A stretch of DNA of 64,000 nucleotides. It comes from Kribbella sp. VKM Ac-2568. Lineage in GTDB: Bacteria; Actinomycetota; Actinomycetes; Propionibacteriales; Kribbellaceae. The notes below the pieces were generated by a model. It was not told the DNA's origin and searched no databases. It saw nothing but the letters and a program-made list of their open reading frames with translations. The first letter of the stretch is position 1; every line of letters starts with the position of its first letter. Shown here one piece after another: positions 51,257 through 60,343 of the stretch. The position numbers were made by a program, and so were the translations under genes. The stretch covers positions 1-64,000 of the forward strand of contig NZ_SLVF01000014.1 of assembly GCF_004345365.1 (NCBI RefSeq). The letters run 5' to 3'.

Positions 51257-52030
51257 TCATCCGCGGAAAGGAGCGAGCCTGATCGTCACGTCACTGAGCG
51301 CGAAGCGGTGTAGGTACCAGGCGCGACCATGCGGGACCTGCTTGGCTTCGGCTCGTAACAGCCCGGTGAACTCCCGCTTGAAGCCGACGCGTGGGTAGTC
51401 TTGGACGACTGTCTTGCGGACTGCGTCGGGTAGGTGATTGCTGCGCAGCCCGAACACATCAACTGCTGCACCGGCGGAAAGCAGGAAGGCTTCGGCACCG
51501 GATTCAACACCGACGCCTGGGGTGTGGTGCAGCGCAATCGCATTCGTCACGAGCTCGCGTTGCACCTCTGGTACGTCGTGGCGGTCAGTGAAGTCGCGCG
51601 CCAGTGCCGCGCTGCGAACCGTGAAGTCGACGTCGGGGACCCGGCTCGGCAGGCCGGTGTCGTGAAACATCGCGGCAACGTACAGCAATTCGTGATCGAA
51701 CTCGACTTCGTCGAGTGCAGCGATGGCTGCACCCCAGGCGTAGGCACGGCGCGAGTGGTTGAGCAACGCCGGTGTCAGGACGTCCTGAGCAGCAGCCTCG
51801 GCCTCTCGTGCCAGCAACGAGTCCGGCGGGACCAGCGCGTCTGGTTCAACCGAGTTCCGGCGCCCCGAATGTGTGCGAGTGGCCATCGCGAGGCTGCCGA
51901 CGATGATGCGGAGGTGGCTGCGCAGTAGTGGCCGGGCGAGCGAGATGCGTTCGCGGACCGTCAACACACCACCGGTGCGCTCGGTCCAACCGATGGATCC
52001 GATTGGGGCGTGGGTCGCTGGCTGGTTCAT
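51257..52030 (-). CDS. HD-domain protein (cyanamide hydratase-like)
   Basis: A 257-residue protein with an HD metal-dependent hydrolase domain: LLNHSRRAYAWGAAIAALDE gives the first His, LLYVAAMFHDTGLPSRVPDV the HD pair, and LVTNAIALHHTPGVGVESGA later His residues. The pattern is like cyanamide hydratase/urease-linked HD proteins, but many are of unknown substrate. The gene is convergent with the hydrolase at 49638. ATG 52030 lies in a gap before a fragment of a second hydrolase. Confidence 0.82.
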   Translation of the reverse strand: MNQPATHAPIGSIGWTERTGGVLTVRERISLARPLLRSHLRIIVGSLAMATRTHSGRRNSVEPDALVPPDSLLAREAEAAAQDVLTPALLNHSRRAYAWGAAIAALDEVEFDHELLYVAAMFHDTGLPSRVPDVDFTVRSAALARDFTDRHDVPEVQRELVTNAIALHHTPGVGVESGAEAFLLSAGAAVDVFGLRSNHLPDAVRKTVVQDYPRVGFKREFTGLLRAEAKQVPHGRAWYLHRFALSDVTIRLAPFRG

Positions 52031-52272
52031 GCGAATCTCACCGTTCCTCGATGGGTGTCAGCGTAGGGCGTTGGGAGTCAGGGGTGTGGGCCGGTGGGTA
52101 ATCAGGGGCCGCCGGCTCAGCGTTCGGGCCCGATGCACCATCCGGCAACGATCAATCCAGTCCGGTCGGGCTCGTTCCTCGCAACGGGCCTCCTGATGTC
52201 AACCCCGCCACCCGCTGCACGCCTTACGCCGACGTCTCGACACCACCGACCGGTAGAGCGGAAACTGCCAGC
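52031..52272. other. intergenic region
   Basis: About 240 bp between the HD gene start and the hydrolase fragment. I see no clear hairpin, repeat or gene here; the HD gene promoter should lie in it. Confidence 0.4.
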
Positions 52273-52450
52273 ATGGCCGAGACACCGCTCATCCCGGAGG
52301 ACGCGGAAACTAGAGCTCTGTCCGTGCCTTCCCGAGGACATATCGGTCTGGTGGTGCTTGGCAGCCTCGCCTCGGGCCTAGTGGCCGCGTTGGTCCTGGC
52401 CCTGCTGGTGGCGGTGGGTTCCGGGAGCCGAGCGGGCGGCCGTGCGCAAG
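52273..52450 (+). pseudogene. N-terminal fragment of a second alpha/beta hydrolase gene
   Basis: The frame starts MAETPLIPEDAETRALSVPS and continues RGHIGLVVLGSLASGLVAAL. The intact hydrolase at 49638 has RRSHVGGVVAGSLAAGFAAA in the same place. The similarity ends after the first membrane segment, and the rest of the gene is missing before the monooxygenase start at 52518. Confidence 0.5.
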
Positions 52451-52517
52451 GCGGCAGGTGGCACCGTCGAGGACCTTCCTGGGTTGGTGATCGGCAGGCA
52501 CCGGGAGGTGTTCAGAC

Positions 52518-53723
52518 GTGAACGGTGGAGGAGCCGACGAACGGCTGGAACCGTCTGCTCGGGCAGCAGGAGCTGCCTGGCGGGGGGTTGGTGATGATGA
52601 CCGCGTGGAGGTCATCGTGGTGGGTGCGGGCCAGGCCGGGCTGGCGATCGGGTTCTTTCTGGCACGTCGTGGTCGCCGGTTCATAATCCTCGAGGCCGCC
52701 GACACGGTGGGTGCAGCATGGCGGGACCGGTGGGATTCGCTTGCCCTGTTCACACCGCGCCGGTATGACGCACTCCCCGGAGTGGCCTTCCCGGGGGATC
52801 CCGACGGTTACCCGACTCGTGACGAGGTGACCTCATATCTGAAGGCGTATGCGGAGACCTACAAGCTCCCGGTAGTTTTGAACAGTGCCGTCAGGTCACT
52901 GACCCAGATCGACGATGGGTTTCAGCTCGAGTGCAGCGGCAGGAGAGTGAGGGCAGACCAGGTCGTGGTGGCGACCGGTCCGTTCCAGCTGCCGTTCACG
53001 CCGGCGCTGGCCGGTCAGCTCGGTCCTGAGGTCTTCCAGATGCACAGCACGGGGTACCGGCAACCGCGGGACATCCCGGCGGGGACCGTGCTGGTTGTCG
53101 GTGGGGGCAACACCGGTTTCCAGATCGCGACGGAGCTCACCGGCACACACGCGGTCCACCTCTCGGTCGGCTCACGGCAAACGCCACTGCCCCAGAAGGT
53201 TTGGCACCGCGACTTGTTCTGGTGGCTCACCAAGACAGGGTTACTCAACATGACTGTCGATTCACGTCTCGGGCGCCGGCTGAGCGAGCGAGAGACACTC
53301 ATCGGCTCAAGCCCAAGGCAGCTCAGGCGTCTCGGTGTCGATCTGCATCCGAGAGCGGTCAGCGCGTCGAACAACACCGTGAACTTCGCTGACGGCACCC
53401 AACTCCGCGTCGACGCAGTCGTATGGGCAACCGGATACCAGCACGACTACTCCTGGATCGAGGCCCCGGTACTGGATGCCGGAGGACGGGTCCGCCACCA
53501 CAGAGGGGTGACCAACCTGCCGGGACTCTACTTTCTCGGCCTGTACTGGCAACACACCCGCGGCTCAGCGTTGCTCGGCTGGGTGAAGGACGACGCCGAG
53601 TACATCGCCACACAGATCCAGATCCTGGCCGACAGCCGCAAACTGCCGCCCGATGCAGCCAATCGTGAACACCCCGACGCGGGAGAAAGCCAGGAGGAGG
53701 CCAATCATGTCGAGCCCCAGTGA
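52518..53723 (+). CDS. flavin-containing monooxygenase-like NAD(P)/FAD protein
   Basis: A 401-residue flavoprotein. The FAD loop is VIVVGAGQAGLAIGFFLARR (about 32-51) and the NADPH loop TVLVVGGGNTGFQIATEL (about 193-210). The region between holds the usual FMO ATG-type segment VVVATGPFQLPF. It resembles the flavin monooxygenases found in copper and arsenic islands of actinobacteria (for example those paired with multicopper oxidases or arsenical genes), with no proven substrate. The GTG start has GGGAGG upstream. It overlaps the multicopper oxidase gene by 17 bp, so the two are translated together. Confidence 0.85.
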   Translation: MNGGGADERLEPSARAAGAAWRGVGDDDRVEVIVVGAGQAGLAIGFFLARRGRRFIILEAADTVGAAWRDRWDSLALFTPRRYDALPGVAFPGDPDGYPTRDEVTSYLKAYAETYKLPVVLNSAVRSLTQIDDGFQLECSGRRVRADQVVVATGPFQLPFTPALAGQLGPEVFQMHSTGYRQPRDIPAGTVLVVGGGNTGFQIATELTGTHAVHLSVGSRQTPLPQKVWHRDLFWWLTKTGLLNMTVDSRLGRRLSERETLIGSSPRQLRRLGVDLHPRAVSASNNTVNFADGTQLRVDAVVWATGYQHDYSWIEAPVLDAGGRVRHHRGVTNLPGLYFLGLYWQHTRGSALLGWVKDDAEYIATQIQILADSRKLPPDAANREHPDAGESQEEANHVEPQ

Positions 53724-55557
53724 CCACACCGAAAGTGAGAATCGCGGAAACTTCCCCACCGACATACGTGACCTTCCAGAATCCCAGCCATCCGAGATCG
53801 TCTCTCTCGCAAACGGGGAAGAGTTCGACCTGCGTATCGCTCCGATGGTCAAACGGCTGGGCGATGCGACTGTGCGCATGCTTGCCTACAACGGGTCGGT
53901 GCCCGGGCCAACCATGCGGGTTCAGCAGGGTTCGGAAGTGGTCATCAACGTGACCAACGAGGCCGACACCGAGGCCACCGTGCACTGGCACGGGCTACGG
54001 TTGGAGAACGCCTATGACGGGACCCACGAAACCCAGACACCGATGCAGGTGGGTCAGAGCTTCAGCTATCGACTGCAGTTCCACGATCCCGGCCTGTACT
54101 GGTACCACCCCCACATCCGCGAGGACTACGGCCAGGAGATGGGCCTGTACGGCAACATCGTGGTCGTCCCATCGGACCCCGACTATTGGCCCCCGGTGAA
54201 CCGGGAGGAGCTGATCACCCTCGACGATGTGTTGCTCGAGAACGGTCAGATCGCGTCGTTCAGCCGCACCGAGACGACGTACGTGGCGATGGGGCGGTTC
54301 GGCAACACCATGCTCATCAGCGGTGACGTCGCCGCTGAACTGTCGGCCGACCTCGGGGAGGTGGTCCGCTTCTACTTCACCAATACGGCCAACACGCGGG
54401 TCTTCAATGTCGGCTTCGACATGGCCCGGATGAAGCTGGTGGGTGGTGACAGCGGCAGGGTCGAGCAGGAAGCCTTCGTGACTGAGGTGATGCTTGCGCC
54501 GTCGGAGCGGATCGTCGTCGACGTCCTGTTCGACCAGCCTGGGATGGTGACCCTCGAGCACCGGCATCCGGAGCGCACCTATCCCCTGGCGTCAGTCACT
54601 GTTCGCGAGACCCCGGCCGAGCCGGAACTGAGCAAGCAGTTCGAGGTGCTTCGCACCAACGCCGACATGACAGCCGAACGGGATCGGCTGGACCGGTACC
54701 GCGATGTGGCGCCGGACAAGACGCTCGCGTTCGTGGCTGAAATGGACATGGGTGTACCCGACGGCCCCATCGTCTACTCCTGCCCCATGCACACCGAGGT
54801 GATAAGCGTCGATGAGGGAACCTGCCCCAACTGCGGAATGAAGCTGCTAGCCATCTCCGTCGCCCTCACCTACACCTGCCCGATGCACTCCGAAGTCATC
54901 ACCGCCGACCAAGGCCGATGCCCGCACTGCGGCATGAAGCTTGTTGCCGTTGCCGCCACCTACACCTGCCCGATGCATCCCGACGTCGTGAGCGACTCAC
55001 CCGACCGCTGCCCCCATTGCGGGATGAAGCTCATGCCGTCGCAACTCGTCAACGAGGCCCAAGAACACCACGGCGACGAACCCACCCATGCCCAGCACCA
55101 CGCGACCGACCAGCAGCACGGCCACGCGGGCGGTGACAACCATGACGCGACTGGTGGCATCGAGTGGGAAGACGACATGGTCGACGTCAACCGGATCACC
55201 ACACCGGCCAACATGCGCTGGAAGCTCGTCGACCGCAGCACCGGTGGGGAGAACCATGCGATCGACTGGCACTTCAAGGTCGGCGATCAGGTGAAGATCA
55301 GGCTGGTCAACGAAATGGACTCCGACCACCCAATGCACCACCCCTTCCACATCCACGGCGCGGGCCGATTCCTTGTCATGAGCCGCGACGACACCGTCGA
55401 GCCCAATCTCGTCTGGAAAGACACCGTTCTCGTGCGCACAGGCGAAACCGTCGACATCCTCCTCGACGTGACCAACCCCGGTCTCTGGATGGCGCACTGC
55501 CACATCGCCGAACACCACGAGAGCGGAATGATGTTCAGCTTCAGCGTCGACCCCTAG
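53707..55557 (+). CDS. multicopper oxidase with three inserted heavy-metal-binding domains
   Basis: A 616-residue oxidase. The first cupredoxin has the copper ligands TVHWHGLRLENAYDGT and YWYHPHIREDYGQEMGLYGN. The C-terminal cupredoxin has HPMHHPFHIHGAGRFLV and the type 1/3 copper motif MAHCHIAEHHESGMM. Between them (about 356-445) are three copies of a short metal-binding domain, each YxCPMHxxV...CPxCGMKL, followed by a His-rich linker (EHHGDEPTHAQHHATDQQHG). These copies are of the heavy-metal-binding domain type. There is no signal peptide, so it may act in the cytoplasm, or leave by another route. Cu(I) to Cu(II) oxidation is the likely role. AGGAGG lies before ATG 53707. Confidence 0.92.
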   Translation: MSSPSDHTESENRGNFPTDIRDLPESQPSEIVSLANGEEFDLRIAPMVKRLGDATVRMLAYNGSVPGPTMRVQQGSEVVINVTNEADTEATVHWHGLRLENAYDGTHETQTPMQVGQSFSYRLQFHDPGLYWYHPHIREDYGQEMGLYGNIVVVPSDPDYWPPVNREELITLDDVLLENGQIASFSRTETTYVAMGRFGNTMLISGDVAAELSADLGEVVRFYFTNTANTRVFNVGFDMARMKLVGGDSGRVEQEAFVTEVMLAPSERIVVDVLFDQPGMVTLEHRHPERTYPLASVTVRETPAEPELSKQFEVLRTNADMTAERDRLDRYRDVAPDKTLAFVAEMDMGVPDGPIVYSCPMHTEVISVDEGTCPNCGMKLLAISVALTYTCPMHSEVITADQGRCPHCGMKLVAVAATYTCPMHPDVVSDSPDRCPHCGMKLMPSQLVNEAQEHHGDEPTHAQHHATDQQHGHAGGDNHDATGGIEWEDDMVDVNRITTPANMRWKLVDRSTGGENHAIDWHFKVGDQVKIRLVNEMDSDHPMHHPFHIHGAGRFLVMSRDDTVEPNLVWKDTVLVRTGETVDILLDVTNPGLWMAHCHIAEHHESGMMFSFSVDP

Positions 55558-55756
55558 CCCGTACCGACCGAATCCCCACATCCACGTTTGCACCTCGGCC
55601 AGAATCGTCGCGACCCCAAGCTCGCGCTCTCCCCTAAGCACGAGGCTCGGCTGTACCGATCCTCCGCATCCACCCCGACAACGCCGCCAGCTCGGCTGCC
55701 TGCAAGCTCATGCCGCAGCTGTAAACCGAAATTACAACTCAGTCGCGTGGCCCGGC

Positions 55757-57010
55757 TCACGGCAGGGTGAGGCCGGCGGCTTTGCCCGTCAGGTAGCGCT
55801 GCTCCGGCAGGCTCGTCGTACGGCGGGCTGCTGCGAGGTAGTGCTCGCGGGCCTCCGGCAGGCGGCCGAGGCGCTCAAGGAGGTGGGCGCGGACGGAGTC
55901 GAGCCGGTGGTTGTCGGTCATCCGGTTGTCGTCGTCCAGGGTGGCGAGCAGGTCGAGGCCGGCCTGGGCGCCTTCCACCTGGGCGAGGGCGATCGCGCGG
56001 TTGAGCTTGACCATCGGGTTCGGCGAGATCCTCTCGAGCAGGAGGTACAGCGCCAGGATCTGCGGCCAGTCGGTCTCGTCGGCGCTCGGGGCCTCCGCGT
56101 GGATCGCGGCGATGGCGGCCTGCAGTTGGTACGGGCCGACCTCGCCGTGGGCGAGCGTCCGCAGGATCAGCGCGGCGCCTTCGGCGATCGGTTCCTGCAA
56201 CCAGAGGCTCCGGTCCTGCTCGTCGATCGGGATCAGGCTGCCGTCCGGGCCCGAGCGCGCGAGGCGGCGGGAGTCGGTCAACAGCATCAGCGCGAGCAGG
56301 CCGGCGACCTCGCCCTCGTCCGGCAGGAGTTGGTAGAGCAGCCGCGTGAGCCGGATCGCCTCGGCGGTCAGTTCCACGCGTTGAAGGTCGGCGCCCGAGG
56401 TGGCCGTGTAGCCCTCGTTGAAGATCAGGTAGAGCACCTGGAGGACCACCCGGAGGCGGTCGGCGCGCTCCTCCGCGGGCGGCATCGCGAACCGGCTGCC
56501 GGCGGCCTTGATGCTCTTCTTGGCGCGACTGATCCGCGGTGCCATCGTAGCGTCGGGCACCATGAACGCCTTCGCGATCTCGGCCGTGGTCAGACCGCCG
56601 ACCGCGCGGAGCGTCAGCGCGACCTGGGAGGCCGGGGTGACTGCCGGATGGCAGCAGAGGAAGAGCAGGGTGAGCGTGTCGTCGGACTCCGGCGGCTGGT
56701 CCTGATCGGCGCCAGGGGCAACGAACTCCTGAGGGCCGGCCATCGCGGCGACCGTGTCCTCACGGCGGCGACGGGCGTTCTCACTCCTGAACAGGTCCGT
56801 CAGCCGCCGGGTCGCGACGGTGATCAACCAGCCGCGCGGGTTCGTCGGCACCCCATCCACCGGCCACTGCGTCGCAGCCGCGAGCAGAGCCTCCTGTACT
56901 GCGTCCTCGCACGCGTCGAACTGCCCGTTCCGCCGAGCCAGGAACCCCAGCACCTGAGGCGCCAACTCCCGCAGCAGGTCCTCTACCCGATACTCCTCGT
57001 TCCCCTCCAT
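55757..57010 (-). CDS. ECF sigma factor with C-terminal helical repeat domain (ECF42-like)
   Basis: A 417-residue sigma-70 family protein. Region 2 holds FDACEDAVQEALLAAATQWP and GVPTNPRGWLITVATRRLTD. Region 4 has TLTLLFLCCHPAVTPASQVA and LTTAEIAKAFMVPDATMAPR. The long C-terminal extension (about 190-417) is a helical domain of the DUF6596 type, with LLERISPNPMVKLNRAIALA and the ending SLPEQRYLTGKAAGLTLP. The usual partner of these sigma factors is a DGPF/YCII protein, which is absent here. No anti-sigma gene is seen. ATG 57010 follows GGAGGT directly, so spacing is short and another start is possible. Confidence 0.88.
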   Translation of the reverse strand: MEGNEEYRVEDLLRELAPQVLGFLARRNGQFDACEDAVQEALLAAATQWPVDGVPTNPRGWLITVATRRLTDLFRSENARRRREDTVAAMAGPQEFVAPGADQDQPPESDDTLTLLFLCCHPAVTPASQVALTLRAVGGLTTAEIAKAFMVPDATMAPRISRAKKSIKAAGSRFAMPPAEERADRLRVVLQVLYLIFNEGYTATSGADLQRVELTAEAIRLTRLLYQLLPDEGEVAGLLALMLLTDSRRLARSGPDGSLIPIDEQDRSLWLQEPIAEGAALILRTLAHGEVGPYQLQAAIAAIHAEAPSADETDWPQILALYLLLERISPNPMVKLNRAIALAQVEGAQAGLDLLATLDDDNRMTDNHRLDSVRAHLLERLGRLPEAREHYLAAARRTTSLPEQRYLTGKAAGLTLP

Positions 57011-57085
57011 ACCTCCACCCTCGCACTCCCCCGGCGCAACCCCAACCACACCCGCCCCGCAGGCGCCGTGGCCTAGGGTGATGGG

Positions 57086-57898
57086 GTGGAGCTCGAGGGG
57101 GCGACGATTGTCCTGACCGGTGCGACGACGGGTATCGGTCGCGCTACCGCGGTCGCGTTGGCTCAGCGGACTCGGCGGCTGATCGTCCACGGACCACAGT
57201 CGCCAACCCAGGTCACAGATCTGATGAACCAGCTCCGGGCTGGGATGCGGGCCGGTGGTGGGGTCGTCTACCTGCAGGCCGACTACGGAGAGCTAGAGGC
57301 GGTCGGGCGGTTGACTGAGGGAATCCGGTCCGCGACGGATCGGATCGACGTACTGATCAACAACGCTGCCCGGCCCGGCGCACCCGCTCGTACGCTGAGC
57401 CGCGACGGCATCGAGCTCACGCTACAGACGAACTACCTGGCACCCGTTGCGCTCACCACCACGCTCCTCGAATTGATGCCAACCGGCCGGATCGTCAACG
57501 TGGCGTCGGCGACTCACCTGTCCGCGACGCTCCACCTGAATGATCTCGAGCTCGCGCGGCACGCATATGCGCCGTCCACCGCCTACGCACTCTCGAAGCT
57601 CGCGCTGGTGACGTACACCTGCTGGCTCGCGAAGAACCTGCCAAACCCATCCATCGAGGTGGTCAGCATGCACCCCGGGGTGATCGCGACGGACCTGTTG
57701 CACGCGATGTTCTCCATCGGCGGCGACAGCGTCGAGTACGCCGCCGCGAACCTGCTCGAGGTCGCCTCACTCTCTGGAGACAACGGCACGTACTACGACG
57801 AGCGCGTGCCCGCACCTCCGAACCCGATCGCCCAGGACCCCGAAACCCAGACCCGCCTCCACCAGCTCACCACCAACCTCCTCGGGCGGCGGGCCTGA
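57086..57898 (+). CDS. short-chain dehydrogenase/reductase
   Basis: A 270-residue SDR. The NAD(P) loop is VLTGATTGIGRATAVAL (GxxxGxG), the Asn motif NNAARPG, and the catalytic Tyr-Lys pair in STAYALSKLALV with the Ser in NVASATHLSATL. The substrate is unknown; the layout is of the retinol dehydrogenase-like group. The GTG at 57086 is within GGGTGATGGGGTG; spacing is weak. It is divergent from the ECF sigma gene with 75 bp between starts, so it may be a target. Confidence 0.88.
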   Translation: MELEGATIVLTGATTGIGRATAVALAQRTRRLIVHGPQSPTQVTDLMNQLRAGMRAGGGVVYLQADYGELEAVGRLTEGIRSATDRIDVLINNAARPGAPARTLSRDGIELTLQTNYLAPVALTTTLLELMPTGRIVNVASATHLSATLHLNDLELARHAYAPSTAYALSKLALVTYTCWLAKNLPNPSIEVVSMHPGVIATDLLHAMFSIGGDSVEYAAANLLEVASLSGDNGTYYDERVPAPPNPIAQDPETQTRLHQLTTNLLGRRA

Positions 57899-57909
57899 CG
57901 CCAGGCTGT

Positions 57910-59502
57910 TCAGCGTTGGAGGCGGCGGAGGGCGGTTGTGGTGGGGATCCGGGTCAGGGGGCCCACGAGGGAGGCGTCGCGCAGAGCTGTTCGGGCAGCC
58001 AGGTGGCCGCAGGCGCCGTGGACTCCAGGGCCGGGGTGGATGGCTGAGCTGCCCAGGTAGAGACCGGAGACGACAGTGCGGGGGCTGCCCAGACCGATGG
58101 TCGGGCGGAAGATCAGCTGCTGGTGGAGTTGGGAGGTGCCGCCACCCAGGGCACCCATTCCCAGCGAGGCGTTGCCCGCCGTGAGGTCGGTCGGGCGCTG
58201 GAGGTCGCGGTCCACCACCAGGTCGAGGAATCCGGGAGCGTGACGTTCGATCGCGCGATCCATCCGGGCTGCCAGCTTGTCCGCGGACGCGTCGTCGGCG
58301 ATTCCCCGTGGCAGGTGTGAGTAGGCCCAGACGGCCTCCGAACCGGCCGGTGATCGAGTGGGATCCGCCTTGCTGGTCTGGCCGATCAGCAGGAAGGGTG
58401 CCGACGGCAACCGCCCGGTGTCGAGATCCGCGGACAGGTGGACCAGGTCGTCCGCGGTACCGCCGAGGTGGATGACCCCGGCCGAGTGTGCCTCCGCCGC
58501 GCGCCACGGGATCGGCCCGCTGAGCCGGTAGTTCACCTTGACGGTCGGGTAGTCCCACTCGAACCGCTCGAGGTCCCGCCGCAGCCCGGAAGGAACACTT
58601 GCTGCTGGCAACAGTTCGCCGTACAGGGTCGGGGCGGAGACGTCGGCGATCACCGCGCGGCGGACGGAGATCGTCTCGCCCGAGGCAGTGCGGACTCCCG
58701 TCACTTTCCCGGCTACGACGTCGATGCCCGTGACCGGAATACCGGAGGCGAAGAGGACGCCGGCGAGCTCGGCGCGGCGGACGAGTGCCTTCGACAGTGA
58801 ACTGGATCCGCCGGCGGCGACAGGGAAGCCGACGTCCTGGGCGAGCATCGCGAGCAGCCAGCCCATGGTGCCGCTGACACTCCCGCTCAGGGAGGCATCG
58901 GCGTGGAACGCGTTCCCGGCCAGGAGAGCGCGCCCGCGCGGACCCTCGAAGAGTTCCTGGCCCATCCGGTGCATCGGCATCGCCATGAACCGCGCGAACC
59001 GGGCCAGCTCCCCCACCGACCCGAGCTTGCGTGCCAGCCGAAGCCCCGGCCCGACCGGCGGCCAGGAGGTGAGCAACGACTTCAGGAAGGGCTCGCGGAT
59101 CTTCACGTAGAACTGGTAGAGCCGCAGCCAGGCGTCGCCGTCAGCCGGGTGATCGACCGCCAGAGACTCGGCGGTGTCGGTCGGGTCAGGATGGATCGTG
59201 GCCGCGGTCTCGTCGTCCGGATGCATGAGATGCGCCAGCGGCGCGGGAGCGTGCGCCCAGCGGAGCCCGTACTTCTCCAACTCCAGCGCCCGGAGCACCG
59301 GCGAGGCCACGCCCAGGGGATAGCTGGAGCTGAACCGATCACTGATCCAGCCGTCGCTCTCCTCCGAGCGCACTGCTCCACCGAAGAGATCCGCCGCCTC
59401 CAGGACGAGCACATCCCAGCCGGCGTCGGCCAGCCCGATCGCGCTCACCAGCCCGTTCGGCCCCGAACCGATCACCACAGCATCAACAGTGCGCGGCAGC
59501 AT
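57910..59502 (-). CDS. phytoene dehydrogenase-like NAD(P)/FAD oxidoreductase
   Basis: A 530-residue flavoprotein of the CrtI/amine-oxidase-like group. It begins DAVVIGSGPNGLVSAIGLAD, the FAD loop, followed by DVLVLEAADLFGGAVRSEES. The end is ASAIHPGPGVHGACGHLAAR, the C-terminal FAD motif of the family. It probably oxidizes or isomerizes a hydrophobic substrate, but the family is broad and no carotenoid gene is near. ATG 59502. Downstream of the CitE-like gene on the same strand, with 10 bp between. Confidence 0.85.
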   Translation of the reverse strand: MLPRTVDAVVIGSGPNGLVSAIGLADAGWDVLVLEAADLFGGAVRSEESDGWISDRFSSSYPLGVASPVLRALELEKYGLRWAHAPAPLAHLMHPDDETAATIHPDPTDTAESLAVDHPADGDAWLRLYQFYVKIREPFLKSLLTSWPPVGPGLRLARKLGSVGELARFARFMAMPMHRMGQELFEGPRGRALLAGNAFHADASLSGSVSGTMGWLLAMLAQDVGFPVAAGGSSSLSKALVRRAELAGVLFASGIPVTGIDVVAGKVTGVRTASGETISVRRAVIADVSAPTLYGELLPAASVPSGLRRDLERFEWDYPTVKVNYRLSGPIPWRAAEAHSAGVIHLGGTADDLVHLSADLDTGRLPSAPFLLIGQTSKADPTRSPAGSEAVWAYSHLPRGIADDASADKLAARMDRAIERHAPGFLDLVVDRDLQRPTDLTAGNASLGMGALGGGTSQLHQQLIFRPTIGLGSPRTVVSGLYLGSSAIHPGPGVHGACGHLAARTALRDASLVGPLTRIPTTTALRRLQR

Positions 59503-59512
59503 GCTCTCGACT

Positions 59513-60343
59513 CTAACTCTGGCGGGACTCGATCTCCTGCATCAGTGTGGTGAGTTCGTGGGCGCGGCCGAGCATCGCGGGGTCGACCATCCGGCCGTCG
59601 GGAAGCACGATCACGCCGCCATCCGCTACTCCGGCCTTGGCGACCGCGGCCAGCAGCGCGGCCGCCTCGGCAACCTGCGAGGCCGACGGCGTGAAGCACT
59701 CCACGATCGTCGGTAACTGCCGCGGGTGGATCGCCGTCCGGCCGACGAAGCCGAGCGCGCGGCCTTCGAGGCAGGTACGCCGCAGGCCTTCATCGTCCTT
59801 CACGTGCGGGTAGACCGACAGCATCGGCGCACCCAGGCCGGCCGCGCGCGAAGCCGACACGATCCGACCGCGCGCCCAGGCGAGACCTTCCGGCCCATCG
59901 ACGCCGAGTGAGCTCGCCAGATCGGCCTCACCCAGCGCCACCGCGACCACCCGACGGTCAGCGGACGCGATCTCGAAGGCACGCTCCAGCCCGAGCGGCG
60001 ACTCGATCAGCGCGGTGATCCTTGCCGACGGCACCTGTTGAAGCACCTGCCGGACGTCATCGGCGCTCTCCACCTTCGGCAGCCGGATCCGGACCGTCGG
60101 TACTGCGGCCAGCGCGGCCAGGTCGTCCTCGATCCACGGCGTCCCCGGCGCGTTCACCCGGACCTCGATCGCCGTGGATCCGTTGAACGCCGCGATCCAG
60201 GCAACCGCCCAGCCGCGAGCGTCCACCTTGTCGGCCACGGGCACGGCGTCCTCGAGGTCGAACACCACCAGATCGGGGCCAGAGGCAACAGCCTTGGCGA
60301 ACCGGTCCGGCCTGTTCGCCGGCACATACAGAGCGGTGAGCAC
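59513..60343 (-). CDS. CitE/HpcH-like CoA-ester lyase or aldolase
   Basis: A 276-residue TIM-barrel protein of the HpcH/HpaI or CitE family. Marks are YVPANRPDRFAKAV, LVVFDLEDAVPVADKVDARG, the metal-binding and substrate segment AIEVRVNAPGTPWIEDDL, ITALIESPLGLERAFEIASA and GRTAIHPRQLPTIVECF. Such enzymes split citryl-, malyl- or 3-hydroxy-acyl-CoA or thioesters in similar pathways. The GTG start is next to the CoA-transferase stop (TAG), so the two are probably one operon, suggesting activation of an acid as CoA ester and then cleavage. Confidence 0.88.
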   Translation of the reverse strand: MLTALYVPANRPDRFAKAVASGPDLVVFDLEDAVPVADKVDARGWAVAWIAAFNGSTAIEVRVNAPGTPWIEDDLAALAAVPTVRIRLPKVESADDVRQVLQQVPSARITALIESPLGLERAFEIASADRRVVAVALGEADLASSLGVDGPEGLAWARGRIVSASRAAGLGAPMLSVYPHVKDDEGLRRTCLEGRALGFVGRTAIHPRQLPTIVECFTPSASQVAEAAALLAAVAKAGVADGGVIVLPDGRMVDPAMLGRAHELTTLMQEIESRQS

